A stretch of 64,000 bases of DNA from Oligoflexia bacterium. Lineage in GTDB: Bacteria; Bdellovibrionota; UBA1018. A program made the translations under genes and the position numbers. This document shows, piece after piece, positions 16,676-24,995 of the stretch. How positions within the stretch are numbered: the first letter of the stretch is position 1; each line of letters starts with the position of its first letter. A model generated the notes under the pieces. That model saw only the letters and a list, made by a program, of their open reading frames with translations, was not told where the DNA came from and did no database searches. The stretch spans positions 62,001 to 126,000 of the forward strand of contig JAMPXJ010000003.1 in the NCBI GenBank assembly GCA_023701205.1. Reading direction: 5' to 3'.

Positions 16676-16707
16676 TTCGGTCCCGGTTTTGCACCGTTTC
16701 CTGCGAC

Positions 16708-17613
16708 TTGTCCGGGCCCACGCGAAACGAACCTCATTCGAGCGAGATCCGCACCCTGGCGCGAAGCCATTCCTTCAGCTTCGGCGAGAGCTTCATCCAG
16801 GGGTGGGAGCGGGCGCCCCGTGTCCCGCGCCACACCGGTTGGGCGCCTACGCTTTTCTTTTTGCACGGGAGATTCGGCGGAAGCGAGGTGTGGAGTCCGC
16901 TGATCGAGCGTCTCTCACCGGGTTTCCGCTGCTTTTGCGTCGATTTTCCCGGCTTCGGCCAGTCGTTCTGCTCGCGCGAGCGGGGGCTCTCGCTGCTGGA
17001 GCATGCGGAGCTGTGCGAGCAGCTGATGGCGCACCTGCTCGGGGCGGGCGAGAGAGCGGTGCTCATCGGCCAGGATGTCGGCGGAGCGATCGCGGAGCTG
17101 TGCGCGGTGCGGGACGCCTCACGGATCGCCGGACTCGTCCTCATGAACTCGAGCTGCATCACGGATTCGCCGGGCGTCAAGGCGGGTTGGCTGGGTCTGG
17201 GTGCGCGCATCTGGCTCGGCAAGCTCATCCGGGACAGTTCGGCGGCGGGCCCGGGGCCGGTAAGGGAGCTCGTCGAGCAGCCCTGGCGGCGGCTGCGGTC
17301 GCGCAGGACGCTTCTCCGAACGCTCAGGAGCCTGGAGGAAAGCTGGCCCGCGGTTTACGAGCGCGCATTCTGGAGACGGGAGATCCGCAAGCTGGAGGTG
17401 CCCGTGCTGTTGCTTTGGGGGAAATGGGACCTGCTCAATCCGCCCTCGCGGGCGGCGGGGCTGATGAATCTCCTGAAAGAGGCGTACTTCTTCGAGGACG
17501 AAAACTGCGGGCACTGGCCGAATCTTGAGGACCCCGCGTGGGTGGCCCTCAAGATCCGGGAGTTCGTGTTCAGGCTGGGGATCACCCGCGTTCGAAGATC
17601 TCTTTCGCGATGA
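16708..17613 (+). CDS. Alpha/beta hydrolase with Asp nucleophile
   Basis: About 300 residues with an alpha/beta-hydrolase fold. The oxyanion region is F-F-L-H-G-R-F-G-G, the nucleophile elbow G-Q-D-V-G-G (Asp123), a later acid W-G-K-W-D and the catalytic His in [10 protein letters not shown]. An Asp nucleophile in place of Ser points to the epoxide hydrolase/haloalkane dehalogenase branch rather than esterases. The start is uncertain: TTG 16708 is the only usual codon after rsgA, and it lacks an SD. The gene follows rsgA by 32 bases and overlaps the end of the opposing acyl-CoA dehydrogenase gene by 32 bases. Substrate unknown. Confidence 0.75.
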   Translation: MSGPTRNEPHSSEIRTLARSHSFSFGESFIQGWERAPRVPRHTGWAPTLFFLHGRFGGSEVWSPLIERLSPGFRCFCVDFPGFGQSFCSRERGLSLLEHAELCEQLMAHLLGAGERAVLIGQDVGGAIAELCAVRDASRIAGLVLMNSSCITDSPGVKAGWLGLGARIWLGKLIRDSSAAGPGPVRELVEQPWRRLRSRRTLLRTLRSLEESWPAVYERAFWRREIRKLEVPVLLLWGKWDLLNPPSRAAGLMNLLKEAYFFEDENCGHWPNLEDPAWVALKIREFVFRLGITRVRRSLSR

Positions 17614-18727
17614 TCAGGCGCTGGATCTGGCTCGTGCCCTCATAGATCTGGTAGATCTTCGCGTCGCGCATGAGCTTCTCGACCGGGTACTCGCTGGAGT
17701 AACCATAACCGCCGAAGACCTGCACGGCATCCGTGGCGACCCTCATGGCCATGTCCGCGCAGAAGGACTTGGCGAACGCCGCGAACTTCGTATTGCGCTG
17801 GCCATTGTCGATCATCCAGGCGGCCTTGTAGCAGAGACCCCGGCCCGCCTCGATGTCCTTGGCCATGTCGGCGATCATGAAGCTGATGGCCTGATGCGCG
17901 GCGATCGGCGTTCCCATGGTTTTGCGGGTCTTGGCGTACTGGATCGCCTCGTCCATCGCACGGCGGGCGAGGCCGACCGCGCCGATGGCCACGGGCGGGC
18001 GGGTATGGTCGAACGCGGACATCGCGATGCGGAAGCCGTCCCCCTCGTTGCCGAGGCGGTACTTTTCCGGGATTTTCACGTCCTCGAAGATCACCTCGCG
18101 CGTATCGCTAGCGTGCTGGCCCATGTTCCATTCTTTCTTGCCCACCTTCACGCCGGGAAGCTCGCGCGGCACGACGAAGCCGCTCATGCCTTTGTGCTTG
18201 GCGGCCGGATCGGTGTAAGCGAGCACGAAATACCAGTTGGCGACGTTCGCGTTGGTGATCCACATCTTCGTGCCGTTGATCACGTACTCGGAGCCGACTT
18301 TTTTCGCCGTCGTCCGGATGCCGACCACGTCGGAGCCGGCGCCGGGCTCGGTCACGCAATAGGCGGCATAGGAAGGCTTTTCGGTGAGCAGGCCCAGGAA
18401 CTGCTTTTTCTGCTCGTGGGAGCCCGCGACGATCACTGGAGCTGCGGCCAGCGCGTTGGCCTCCATCGCGGTCGCGATCCCGGTGCAGCCGTAGGCGAAC
18501 TCCTCGGTGATGATACAGCCGTCGAGCACGCTCAGCCCGAGCCCGCCGTACTCCTGCGGGACGTGGGTGTTCATGAGCCCGAGCTCCCAGGCCTTCTTGA
18601 CGATGTCATGGGGATAGTCCCCGGATTCGTCGTACTGGGCCGCTTTCGGAATGATTTCCTCTTTAGTGAACTTCCGGGCGAGCTCCTGAAGGTTCAGCTG
18701 ATCCTCGCTGAGGGAAAAGTCGATCAT
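17582..18727 (-). CDS. Acyl-CoA dehydrogenase
   Basis: A 381-residue FAD enzyme of fatty acid beta-oxidation, oxidising acyl-CoA to trans-2-enoyl-CoA and passing electrons to ETF. Signatures are [19 protein letters not shown], the FAD-region Q-V-F-G-G-Y-G-Y, and the C-terminal Y-E-G-T-S-Q-I-Q with the probable catalytic base Glu363, placed as in medium- and short-chain enzymes. AAGGAG lies about 10 bases before ATG 18727. No ETF or other beta-oxidation gene is adjacent, so chain length is unassigned. The leader contains a tandem ATTTCTTTAA repeat. Confidence 0.92.
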   Translation of the reverse strand: MIDFSLSEDQLNLQELARKFTKEEIIPKAAQYDESGDYPHDIVKKAWELGLMNTHVPQEYGGLGLSVLDGCIITEEFAYGCTGIATAMEANALAAAPVIVAGSHEQKKQFLGLLTEKPSYAAYCVTEPGAGSDVVGIRTTAKKVGSEYVINGTKMWITNANVANWYFVLAYTDPAAKHKGMSGFVVPRELPGVKVGKKEWNMGQHASDTREVIFEDVKIPEKYRLGNEGDGFRIAMSAFDHTRPPVAIGAVGLARRAMDEAIQYAKTRKTMGTPIAAHQAISFMIADMAKDIEAGRGLCYKAAWMIDNGQRNTKFAAFAKSFCADMAMRVATDAVQVFGGYGYSSEYPVEKLMRDAKIYQIYEGTSQIQRLIIAKEIFERG

Positions 18728-18890
18728 GTTCTTCGTCTCCTTAAAGAAATTTAAAGAAATAGCGCTTTCGTCTGTAAGGCGTGAGTTGAAATGGCGAGCC
18801 GGGAATGCATGAGAAAGTATACAGGATTTTTGCACGCAGGAGAGTAAAGGTTTTGATTTTATAGCGCGATGCGATAGAAGGCGGCTACCT

Positions 18891-20231
18891 ATGACTCGAA
18901 AGATGATCCGCCGGCCGGGAAAAGATCGGGAGCAGCAAAGGCCCAAAGACTTCAGGCCCGCCGAGATTCCGGTATCGCCGGTGCTCACCGCGTTTCAACG
19001 CCTCTGGACCCGGCTTTTCGAAGAGCCGGTCCATCTTGATTCAGCGCTTTCAAAATTGCCTCCCGCCACTAAAAGCATTCTGGCGCAAATTCTGCCTTCA
19101 ATCCTGCTCCGACCAGCATCCCAGGCTGAGGCGATGGGCGTCGGCGTTCCCAGCGGCGAGCCCTGGAAGCTTTCGGCCGCGGAGCTCGCGCGTTGGCGTC
19201 CCGCGAGCCTGCTTTGCGAACGTCTCCATGCCGGAATGGCGGGGGGAATCCCTGCCGTGGCTCCCGGCGAGACGGATTTTCCGCCGGCGATGATCCAGGA
19301 GTGGAGAAGCTCCTTTGGTCCCGAAGTCGCGGAAAACCTGGTAGCCGAGCTCGGGCGCGAGGCGCCGCTCTGCCTGCGTGCGTCCCGAAAGGTCGGAGCC
19401 GCGAAGCTTCTGCAGAAGCTCAAGGAGGCGAAGCTGCCGGTGAAGGCGGTCACCTCCGATCTGAGCCCGCTCGGCGTGCGGCTCGCGGGGTATGCGCCCG
19501 TGCTGGGCACCGAGTCCTACGAGCGCGGCGAATTCGAGATTCAGGACGAAGGTTCCCAGGTCATGGCGCTCTTCGCGCTCTGGCCGGAACGGTTCGCGCC
19601 GCTGCTGCAGGGAGCGCCCGGGCCGGTGAGGCACGAAAGAGTGGAAGGCGATCTTCCGTGGCTCGCGCCGCTTCCGGAGAACCCGCCGGCATGGACCGTC
19701 ATCGATGCTTGCGCCGGAGCCGGAGGCAAGAGTCTGACGATCGCCGACGCGCTCAAGGGAAAGGGCCGCGTCTTCTCCTATGACACCTCCGAAAAGAAGC
19801 TGCAGGCGCTGCGCCGGCGTGCGACGCGGGGCGGGTACAACAACATCCAGGCCGTAGCCGTGAAGGATGGCGAGGAGAACGCGGTCGTCGATCGGTTCAA
19901 GCGCCGCGCCAATGTCGTGCTCGTGGATGCCCCATGTACCGGCTGGGGCGTGCTTCGCCGCAATCCCGACATCAAATGGCGGCAGCTTCCCGAGGTGCTC
20001 GAGCGGATGCCCAGGATCCAGCTGCGGCTTTTGTCGCTTTATTCCGAGCTGGTCATGAACGGCGGCAGCCTGATCTTCGGTGTCTGCACCTTCCGGCCTG
20101 CCGAGACCCGCGGAGTCGTCGAGAAGTTCCTCGCCGACCATCCGGACTTCGTCGCTCGGGAGGGGGGGTATTTCGGTCCCGGGCCCAGTGACGGCTTCTT
20201 CATGCAGAGATTCGAGCGGGTGTCAAAGTAA
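18891..20231 (+). CDS. RsmB/NOP2-family RNA cytosine-5 methyltransferase
   Basis: A 446-residue RNA m5C methyltransferase. The SAM motif is [11 protein letters not shown], followed by [18 protein letters not shown] (motif IV Cys) and G-V-C-T-F-R-P-A-E (motif VI Cys, the nucleophile in this family). The N-terminal 130 residues are weakly like the NusB-type domain of RsmB. There is an insertion between Q-D-E-G-S-Q and the SAM motif of about 40 residues rich in Pro and Gly. The target is probably 16S rRNA, but other NOP2-family targets cannot be excluded. AGAAGG lies about 10 bases before ATG 18891. The stop overlaps pyrD as TAATG. Confidence 0.87.
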   Translation: MTRKMIRRPGKDREQQRPKDFRPAEIPVSPVLTAFQRLWTRLFEEPVHLDSALSKLPPATKSILAQILPSILLRPASQAEAMGVGVPSGEPWKLSAAELARWRPASLLCERLHAGMAGGIPAVAPGETDFPPAMIQEWRSSFGPEVAENLVAELGREAPLCLRASRKVGAAKLLQKLKEAKLPVKAVTSDLSPLGVRLAGYAPVLGTESYERGEFEIQDEGSQVMALFALWPERFAPLLQGAPGPVRHERVEGDLPWLAPLPENPPAWTVIDACAGAGGKSLTIADALKGKGRVFSYDTSEKKLQALRRRATRGGYNNIQAVAVKDGEENAVVDRFKRRANVVLVDAPCTGWGVLRRNPDIKWRQLPEVLERMPRIQLRLLSLYSELVMNGGSLIFGVCTFRPAETRGVVEKFLADHPDFVAREGGYFGPGPSDGFFMQRFERVSK

Positions 20232-21274
20232 TGCCTCGCCTCTGGGATCTCTCGAAAGGGCTCCTGTTCCGTCTGGATGCCGAGAAAGTTCATCGCGCGA
20301 TGATCGGAATGGTGCGGCTCGGGCGTCAGGCGGGCGGATTACCGTTGCGGCTGGCCGCGGGACCGCTTCCGGAGGCGTCCGCGGCGCGCGCGAACGTGCT
20401 GGGAATGCCGTTTCGTTCCCGGGTGGGTCTCGCTGCGGGATTCGACAAGGATGCCGAGATCCTCGAGGCGCTCCCGGAGCTGGGCTTCGGCTTTGCCGAG
20501 ATCGGCACCGTTACTCCGCTGCCTCAACCGGGTAATCCCCGCCCGCGGCTCTTTCGCGATCCCGAAAGGCAGGCCATTTTCAATCGCATGGGCTTCAATG
20601 GCGCCGGTGCCGCCGCGGTTGCTGCGCGGCTGGAGCGGGCCAGGACGCGTTTGCCGGGGGATTTTCGCGTCGGAGTGAATCTCGGCAAGAACAAGGATAC
20701 CGCGCTGGACGACGCAGCCGCGGATTACGCGCGGGCGGCAGCTCCTTTCGAAGGGCTTGCCGACTATCTCGTGGTCAACGTGAGCTCCCCGAACACCCCG
20801 GGCCTGCGTTCGCTCCAGAGCGCTCGGGCCCTGCTCCCTATCGTGGCCGCGATCGGGGAGGTGATCTCCGGCTGGACCAGGCGGCCGCCGCTGCTGCTCA
20901 AGCTCGCGCCGGAGCTGGAAGGCGTCGCGCTCCGGGAGCTCATCGAGGAAGTTGAGCGCGCCGGGATCGACGGCTTCGTCCTCACGAACACGCTCGGCGG
21001 GAGTTTCCGCTCGAACGGGCGCGAGCTCGAAGGCGGCTGGAGCGGAGGTCCGCTCACCTCGAGGTCGCGGGCGCGGCTGCTCGAGGCTCGGGAGGCCACG
21101 AAGCTGCCGATCATCTCGGTGGGCGGCATTCTCTCGGCGGAAGAGGCGGGTGAGCGTGTCCGGTCGGGAGCGCAGCTGATCCAGATCTACTCGGGATGGA
21201 TCTACCGCGGACCGGGTTTTCCAGCGGAAATTTCGTGGAAATTGGCTGGAATTCAGCGCGATTCGGGAGCCTGA
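20231..21274 (+). CDS. pyrD: Dihydroorotate dehydrogenase (quinone), class 2
   Basis: A 347-residue FMN enzyme converting dihydroorotate to orotate and passing electrons to membrane quinone. It has G-L-A-A-G-F-D-K-D, I-G-T-V-T-P-x-P-Q-x-G-N-P-x-P-R, N-R-M-G-F-N-G and N-V-S-S-P-N-T-P-G-L-R (the Ser base of class 2 enzymes), then the G-G-I and Y-S-G-W-I-Y-R-G-P phosphate region. The N-terminal 45 residues should form the membrane-associating helices. Start TAATG overlaps the RsmB-like gene by one base, so the two are coupled. pyrF lies 21 kb away and no other pyr gene is present. Confidence 0.94.
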   Translation: MPRLWDLSKGLLFRLDAEKVHRAMIGMVRLGRQAGGLPLRLAAGPLPEASAARANVLGMPFRSRVGLAAGFDKDAEILEALPELGFGFAEIGTVTPLPQPGNPRPRLFRDPERQAIFNRMGFNGAGAAAVAARLERARTRLPGDFRVGVNLGKNKDTALDDAAADYARAAAPFEGLADYLVVNVSSPNTPGLRSLQSARALLPIVAAIGEVISGWTRRPPLLLKLAPELEGVALRELIEEVERAGIDGFVLTNTLGGSFRSNGRELEGGWSGGPLTSRSRARLLEAREATKLPIISVGGILSAEEAGERVRSGAQLIQIYSGWIYRGPGFPAEISWKLAGIQRDSGA

Positions 21275-21280
21275 AAAGCA

Positions 21281-21308
21281 AAAGCCCCGAGCCGAGGCCC
21301 AGGGCTTT
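21281..21308 (-). terminator. Terminator of the lysine-repeat gene
   Basis: AAAGCCC (21281-21287) pairs with GGGCTTT (21302-21308) around a GC-rich loop. Read on the minus strand the stem is followed by a T-rich TTTTGCTTTT. It lies about 25 bases beyond the small minus-strand gene and may also stop pyrD transcripts from the other side. Confidence 0.6.
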
Positions 21309-21331
21309 GAAAAACTCGAAAACTCGAAGAA

Positions 21332-21406
21332 TTACTTCTTCGACTTTTTCTTGGCAGTCTTTTTCTTCGCGGTCTTCTTCTTGGTGGCTTTTTTCTTAGT
21401 CGCCAT
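21332..21406 (-). CDS. 24-residue lysine-repeat peptide
   Basis: A very short gene with good signals: GGAGG (21416-21420) nine bases before the ATG, 24 codons, TAA, then a terminator. After Met the product reads as four five-residue units, two of A-T-K-K-K and two of T-A-K-K-K, ending S-K-K; 15 of 24 residues are lysine. This is the composition of histone H1-like tails and AlgP/Hc1-type DNA-binding repeats. It would be strongly cationic and could bind DNA, RNA or the ribosome. Lys codons mix AAA and AAG, so the repeat is not simple base slippage. Not a known small ribosomal protein. Confidence 0.65.
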   Translation of the reverse strand: MATKKKATKKKTAKKKTAKKKSKK

Positions 21407-21420
21407 TTTTATTTTCCTCC

Positions 21421-21881
21421 GTAAAGAGCATTTGCTTTTCTTGAAAACTGCATTGCTCAAGAACGATGTTACATTGATCCTCAGTGAGATCAAGAAAAGA
21501 TCTCAGATTTTTCATTTTTTTTTCGCGCAGGCGCTTTCCGGTTTTTCCCGAGTTGCTTCTCTCCCGCGCGCGGATGCGCGCGCGAAAATTCGGGCGAGGA
21601 TGTTTACGCGCTCCCGAGCGGTAGAAAATTTCTGAAGATGCATTCGATGAGTGTCACGCGCGTTCAAATTGTATTTTGAAAATATAGATACGGATATCCT
21701 ATTAATGGCACCCTTTCAGATCAGGTGCACTCGACTGTCAATCCTCTAGTAATCGTTTAAGCTGCTGGTTTTACAGAGTAAAAAAATTAAATAAATCTTG
21801 ACGATTTGAGTCAACATACTGAGCTATAATCATTGAGACAGGTGAAATTATTCATCGTGGCCCGTTTGTTGTGAGGTTTCC
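21421..21881. other. Intergenic region with promoters for both sides
   Basis: No gene is seen in about 460 bases, and the stretch is much more AT-rich than its neighbours. It contains an inverted repeat AGATC..GATCT near 21490-21512, and a hairpin with 7-base CG arms (21565-21582). On the minus strand TTGATC and TAACAT with a 16-base spacer could serve the lysine-repeat gene. The right part carries the -10 box of the DUF4382 gene. Confidence 0.4.
21798..21830 (+). promoter_or_regulatory. Probable promoter of the DUF4382 lipoprotein gene
   Basis: A perfect TATAAT lies at 21825-21830. TTGACG at 21798-21803 is 21 bases away, longer than usual; TTGAGT at 21806 would be too close (13 bases). An inverted repeat TTGAC..GTCAA (21798-21814) overlaps the -35 region and could be an operator. 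The start codon is about 50 bases downstream. Confidence 0.45.
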
Positions 21882-24800
21882 ATGAAAGTGGTCGCTCAGA
21901 TTCCTTCCGGTCTCTCTTTGCTTGCGATATGCGCGCTGCTCGCGGGAGTCGCGGGTTGCAGCATCAAGGTCGCACCTCAGGCGGAGTCACTGGTGGCCCC
22001 AGCGGCGACCCAGGCGCTGCCTGCGGATCGGCTTTTCTTCCAGAGCGACGAAGCTCCGGTGCTGAGTTATGGCGGAAAGGCACCGACATCCCCGGTTCTT
22101 TCGGTGCAAGGCGCGGAGGGCGAGCTCAACGTGGCAGTGCCCGCGACGAGCGGCGCGGGAACCTTCAAGCTTTCGGTGACCGATGCTCCCGTGGCCGGCT
22201 TCGAGGCCGTGTATGTCTCCTTTTCAAGGATCGAGCTGCGCAACAAGGCCACAGGAGAGACGGTCGAGATCAGCGCCAATCCGGTCGAGATCGACCTCCT
22301 GAAGCTCCAGGATGGCCTCAAGAAGACTTTTGAAGGAGTCAGCCTGGCCGCCGGAACCTACAGCAACCTGCGTTTCTTTTTCTCGAGCGTGGCCGTGGTG
22401 GTCTCCGGCAAGCGGATCGGAGTGGCCATTCCGAAGCAGCTCGCGGAGCAGGGACTTCGGATCTATGGCTCTTTCGAGATCGTCTCGGGCGGCATAGCGG
22501 AGGCGCTGATCGACTTCGACGTCAATAATATGTTCCTCCATGACTGGAGCGGCTTCATTTTCCGTCCGGTCGCCAAGCTGCGGCATCTGCATTTCAACCC
22601 GGCCGGAATCCATTTCGAGGAGGCCGACGACGGCACTCTCACGCTCGTGGGGCCGGTCGGGACCGTCCGCGCCCGGGCGTGGCTGGAGCTGACCGACGGC
22701 CTCGGTCGCGTCTCCCGCTCCCGCGCGCACCCGGACGGCTCGATCCGTTTCCCCGGAATCGCGAAAGTCCTGGGCGAAAAGATGGAGCTCGCGGTGGTGG
22801 AGCGCAGGGGCAAGAGCGACAAATTCGCGAAAGGCAAAAAGGGTGGCGAAGAGCCCTCCGCGGAGCCGTCGCCAGCGGAGCCGGTGAGCGCGGATGGATC
22901 GAGCGGCGGCTCCGTTTCTTCCGGCAACGTGCCGGGCAATCCCTCGGAGGATTTCACCTGGGTCAAGATGGCGTGGCTGGAGCTGCGCGCGGATTTCTCC
23001 GTTGATGCCAAGTACCCGCGCATCATGGCCTCTCATCTCGAGGCGCTGTTCACGGCCTCCTTTGAAAGCGTGGGCAGGGTGCCTTCCGCTTTCCTGGCCT
23101 TGTTCGCGACGGACGCGTTCCGGTATCTCGCCGGCCGTTATGTGCAGCTGCGCGGGCTTGAGCTTCCGGCGGGCTTCGAGTTCCCATCGCTTCCGGTCCC
23201 TTACGCCTTCTCGCTGGAAGGCCCTGATTACGAGCTGCCCGGCTACTCCTTCTCGCGTGATGCCGTAGGGAACTTCTCGGGCGGTCCCACGAGCGCCGGT
23301 TGTGCCGATGCCCGTGTCGTCTTCGAAGGACCGGCTCCTTCCAACGACTATGGTTCCCTCGAGGCGGGAGCCGCGATGTCGCGGATGATCGCGGCGGACC
23401 TTCCTTTCACCGGCCTGCTCGCGGAGTACGAGGCGGTCTGCCATGGCCGCGACCTCGCGGAGCTGAGTTGTGCGACGCTGGGCTCGCTCGCGCGCGGCGG
23501 GAGCGCCAGTCTCCCGGCGTTGCCGCTTCCGGCGCTCGAAGGCGCGTTGAATTCGCCGCGCGGAGGACTGCTGGTGGGCCTGCTGGGCTGCGTGCGGCCC
23601 GTGGAGCTCTCGCCGGTGCCCGTTCCCGCGTTCCCGTCTTCGCAGCCGACCTGCGTTTACGGTTGCCGCGGCGGTACGACTGAGACGTATCTCGCCGATT
23701 CGGAGCTGCTGCTCCCGGGCGCGGCGGACGCGCTGATTCCGTCGCCTGAAGCCATCGCGGATCTGGATTCCCTGGTGCTCCTCGCGGATGCCAACGGTCT
23801 TCCGCCGCTGAAGCTGGCGGCGAGCTATCTGGCGGACCACGCCCTTTCCAAGATCCATGGCTTCGCGGACCGCAGCGCCCCGAGGCTTTCCAACCTGCAG
23901 CCTGTCAACGGCTTCGTCACGACCTCGGAGTCGGTCCAGGTGAGCGGGCTCGCCAGCGATCGCACCGTCGTTTCGGTCGAGATCAACGGTCAGGGAGCGC
24001 CTTTCGAGCTCGGAGCCGACGGACAGGTCCATATACCGGCGTTCCCCGTCACGTTGATCGATGGCCTGAACATCATCGAGCTCGTAGTTCGGGATGAGGC
24101 GGGAAATTCCGGTACCGCGAGTCTCAGCGTGACTGCGGATCTCCCGGATCCGGAGCCCAGCCCGACGCCCACTGAGACGGGTACGACTGATCCGAGCCCG
24201 ACGCCCTCCCCGAGCCCGACGGCGACAGTAACTCCGACGCCAACTCCGAGCCCGAGTCCGGTCGTCGTGCCGGGCGTGGATTCGATCTGTTCTGAGGGCG
24301 CCTTCGTGCCGAAGGCCACCCTGCGGCTCGGGCTCACGATCGACCCCGCGGATTCGAACTATACTCGGATCATCTCGGCCTTCCAGGCGATGGGCTTCTC
24401 TCCGATTGTCTATGGGCGGGACGAGATCGCCGCTGGCAAGCCGATCACGGATGGCGTGAACGTCCTCGTTCTGACCCGGATTGCGACGTTCGCTCCGCTT
24501 CCACAGAGCTTCATTGAAAGTATCCGGGCCTTCGCCGCGGGCGGGGGCAGCCTGCTGACGGAGTTCGATGGCTCCGCGCTGCTCTTCAGCTCCTACAGTC
24601 AGCCCACGACGATCGTCCTGAACTTCACGCCTTCGTTCCAGCTCTTCGGGGGCGCGATCACCGGCGGCGGGGCGCTCTTCCCGCTCGAGTATTCGACTAC
24701 CTACGTGGTCGACTCCTCGGATCCGATCTTCGCGGGCCTCGGCAACTTCAACGTGGGGGTGCGGACCGCCTTCGCGCTCACCGGATTCAACAGCGACTGG

Positions 24801-24995
24801 TTGCATCCTTCGGCGCAGTACGTTTCGCCCGGTTTCAACGGCCTGCTGCCGATCGGCACCTTCCCCGCGGTGGTTTCGGGCCGCTGCGGCGGCGGCCGCG
24901 TGGCCGCGTTCACGATGAATTACTTCAGCTCGATCACGCAGCAGCCCGTCAGCACGATGGTCCGTAACGCGCTAAGCTGGCTTGCAGGGCAATAA
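21882..24995 (+). CDS. Large lipoprotein: DUF4382, Ig-like and ThuA-like regions
   Basis: A 1037-residue lipoprotein. The signal peptide ends in L-A-G-V-A-G-C (lipid-modified Cys26). Residues about 87-225 match DUF4382 (F-K-L-S-V-T-D-A-P at the start, E-I-D-L-L-K-L, V-A-K-L-R-H). The middle has no clear domain. Near 665-750 there is an Ig-like/glucodextranase-type segment (A-P-x-L-S-N-L-Q-P-V-N-G...V-R-D-E-A-G-N-S-G). A Pro/Ser/Thr linker of about 40 residues follows. The last 235 residues resemble a ThuA/glutamine-amidotransferase-like fold (G-G-G-S-L-L-T-E-F-D-G, later G-G-G-R-V-A-A-F). Probably a surface or periplasmic protein; function unknown. Its end overlaps the facing gene by 24 bases. 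Confidence 0.78.
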   Translation: MKVVAQIPSGLSLLAICALLAGVAGCSIKVAPQAESLVAPAATQALPADRLFFQSDEAPVLSYGGKAPTSPVLSVQGAEGELNVAVPATSGAGTFKLSVTDAPVAGFEAVYVSFSRIELRNKATGETVEISANPVEIDLLKLQDGLKKTFEGVSLAAGTYSNLRFFFSSVAVVVSGKRIGVAIPKQLAEQGLRIYGSFEIVSGGIAEALIDFDVNNMFLHDWSGFIFRPVAKLRHLHFNPAGIHFEEADDGTLTLVGPVGTVRARAWLELTDGLGRVSRSRAHPDGSIRFPGIAKVLGEKMELAVVERRGKSDKFAKGKKGGEEPSAEPSPAEPVSADGSSGGSVSSGNVPGNPSEDFTWVKMAWLELRADFSVDAKYPRIMASHLEALFTASFESVGRVPSAFLALFATDAFRYLAGRYVQLRGLELPAGFEFPSLPVPYAFSLEGPDYELPGYSFSRDAVGNFSGGPTSAGCADARVVFEGPAPSNDYGSLEAGAAMSRMIAADLPFTGLLAEYEAVCHGRDLAELSCATLGSLARGGSASLPALPLPALEGALNSPRGGLLVGLLGCVRPVELSPVPVPAFPSSQPTCVYGCRGGTTETYLADSELLLPGAADALIPSPEAIADLDSLVLLADANGLPPLKLAASYLADHALSKIHGFADRSAPRLSNLQPVNGFVTTSESVQVSGLASDRTVVSVEINGQGAPFELGADGQVHIPAFPVTLIDGLNIIELVVRDEAGNSGTASLSVTADLPDPEPSPTPTETGTTDPSPTPSPSPTATVTPTPTPSPSPVVVPGVDSICSEGAFVPKATLRLGLTIDPADSNYTRIISAFQAMGFSPIVYGRDEIAAGKPITDGVNVLVLTRIATFAPLPQSFIESIRAFAAGGGSLLTEFDGSALLFSSYSQPTTIVLNFTPSFQLFGGAITGGGALFPLEYSTTYVVDSSDPIFAGLGNFNVGVRTAFALTGFNSDWLHPSAQYVSPGFNGLLPIGTFPAVVSGRCGGGRVAAFTMNYFSSITQQPVSTMVRNALSWLAGQ

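Noticed and set aside
22224..24806. An 860-codon open frame on the minus strand
   Set aside because: It is the mirror of the DUF4382 gene; its Arg/Glu/Gly-rich composition is what high-GC third-position bias produces in an antisense frame.
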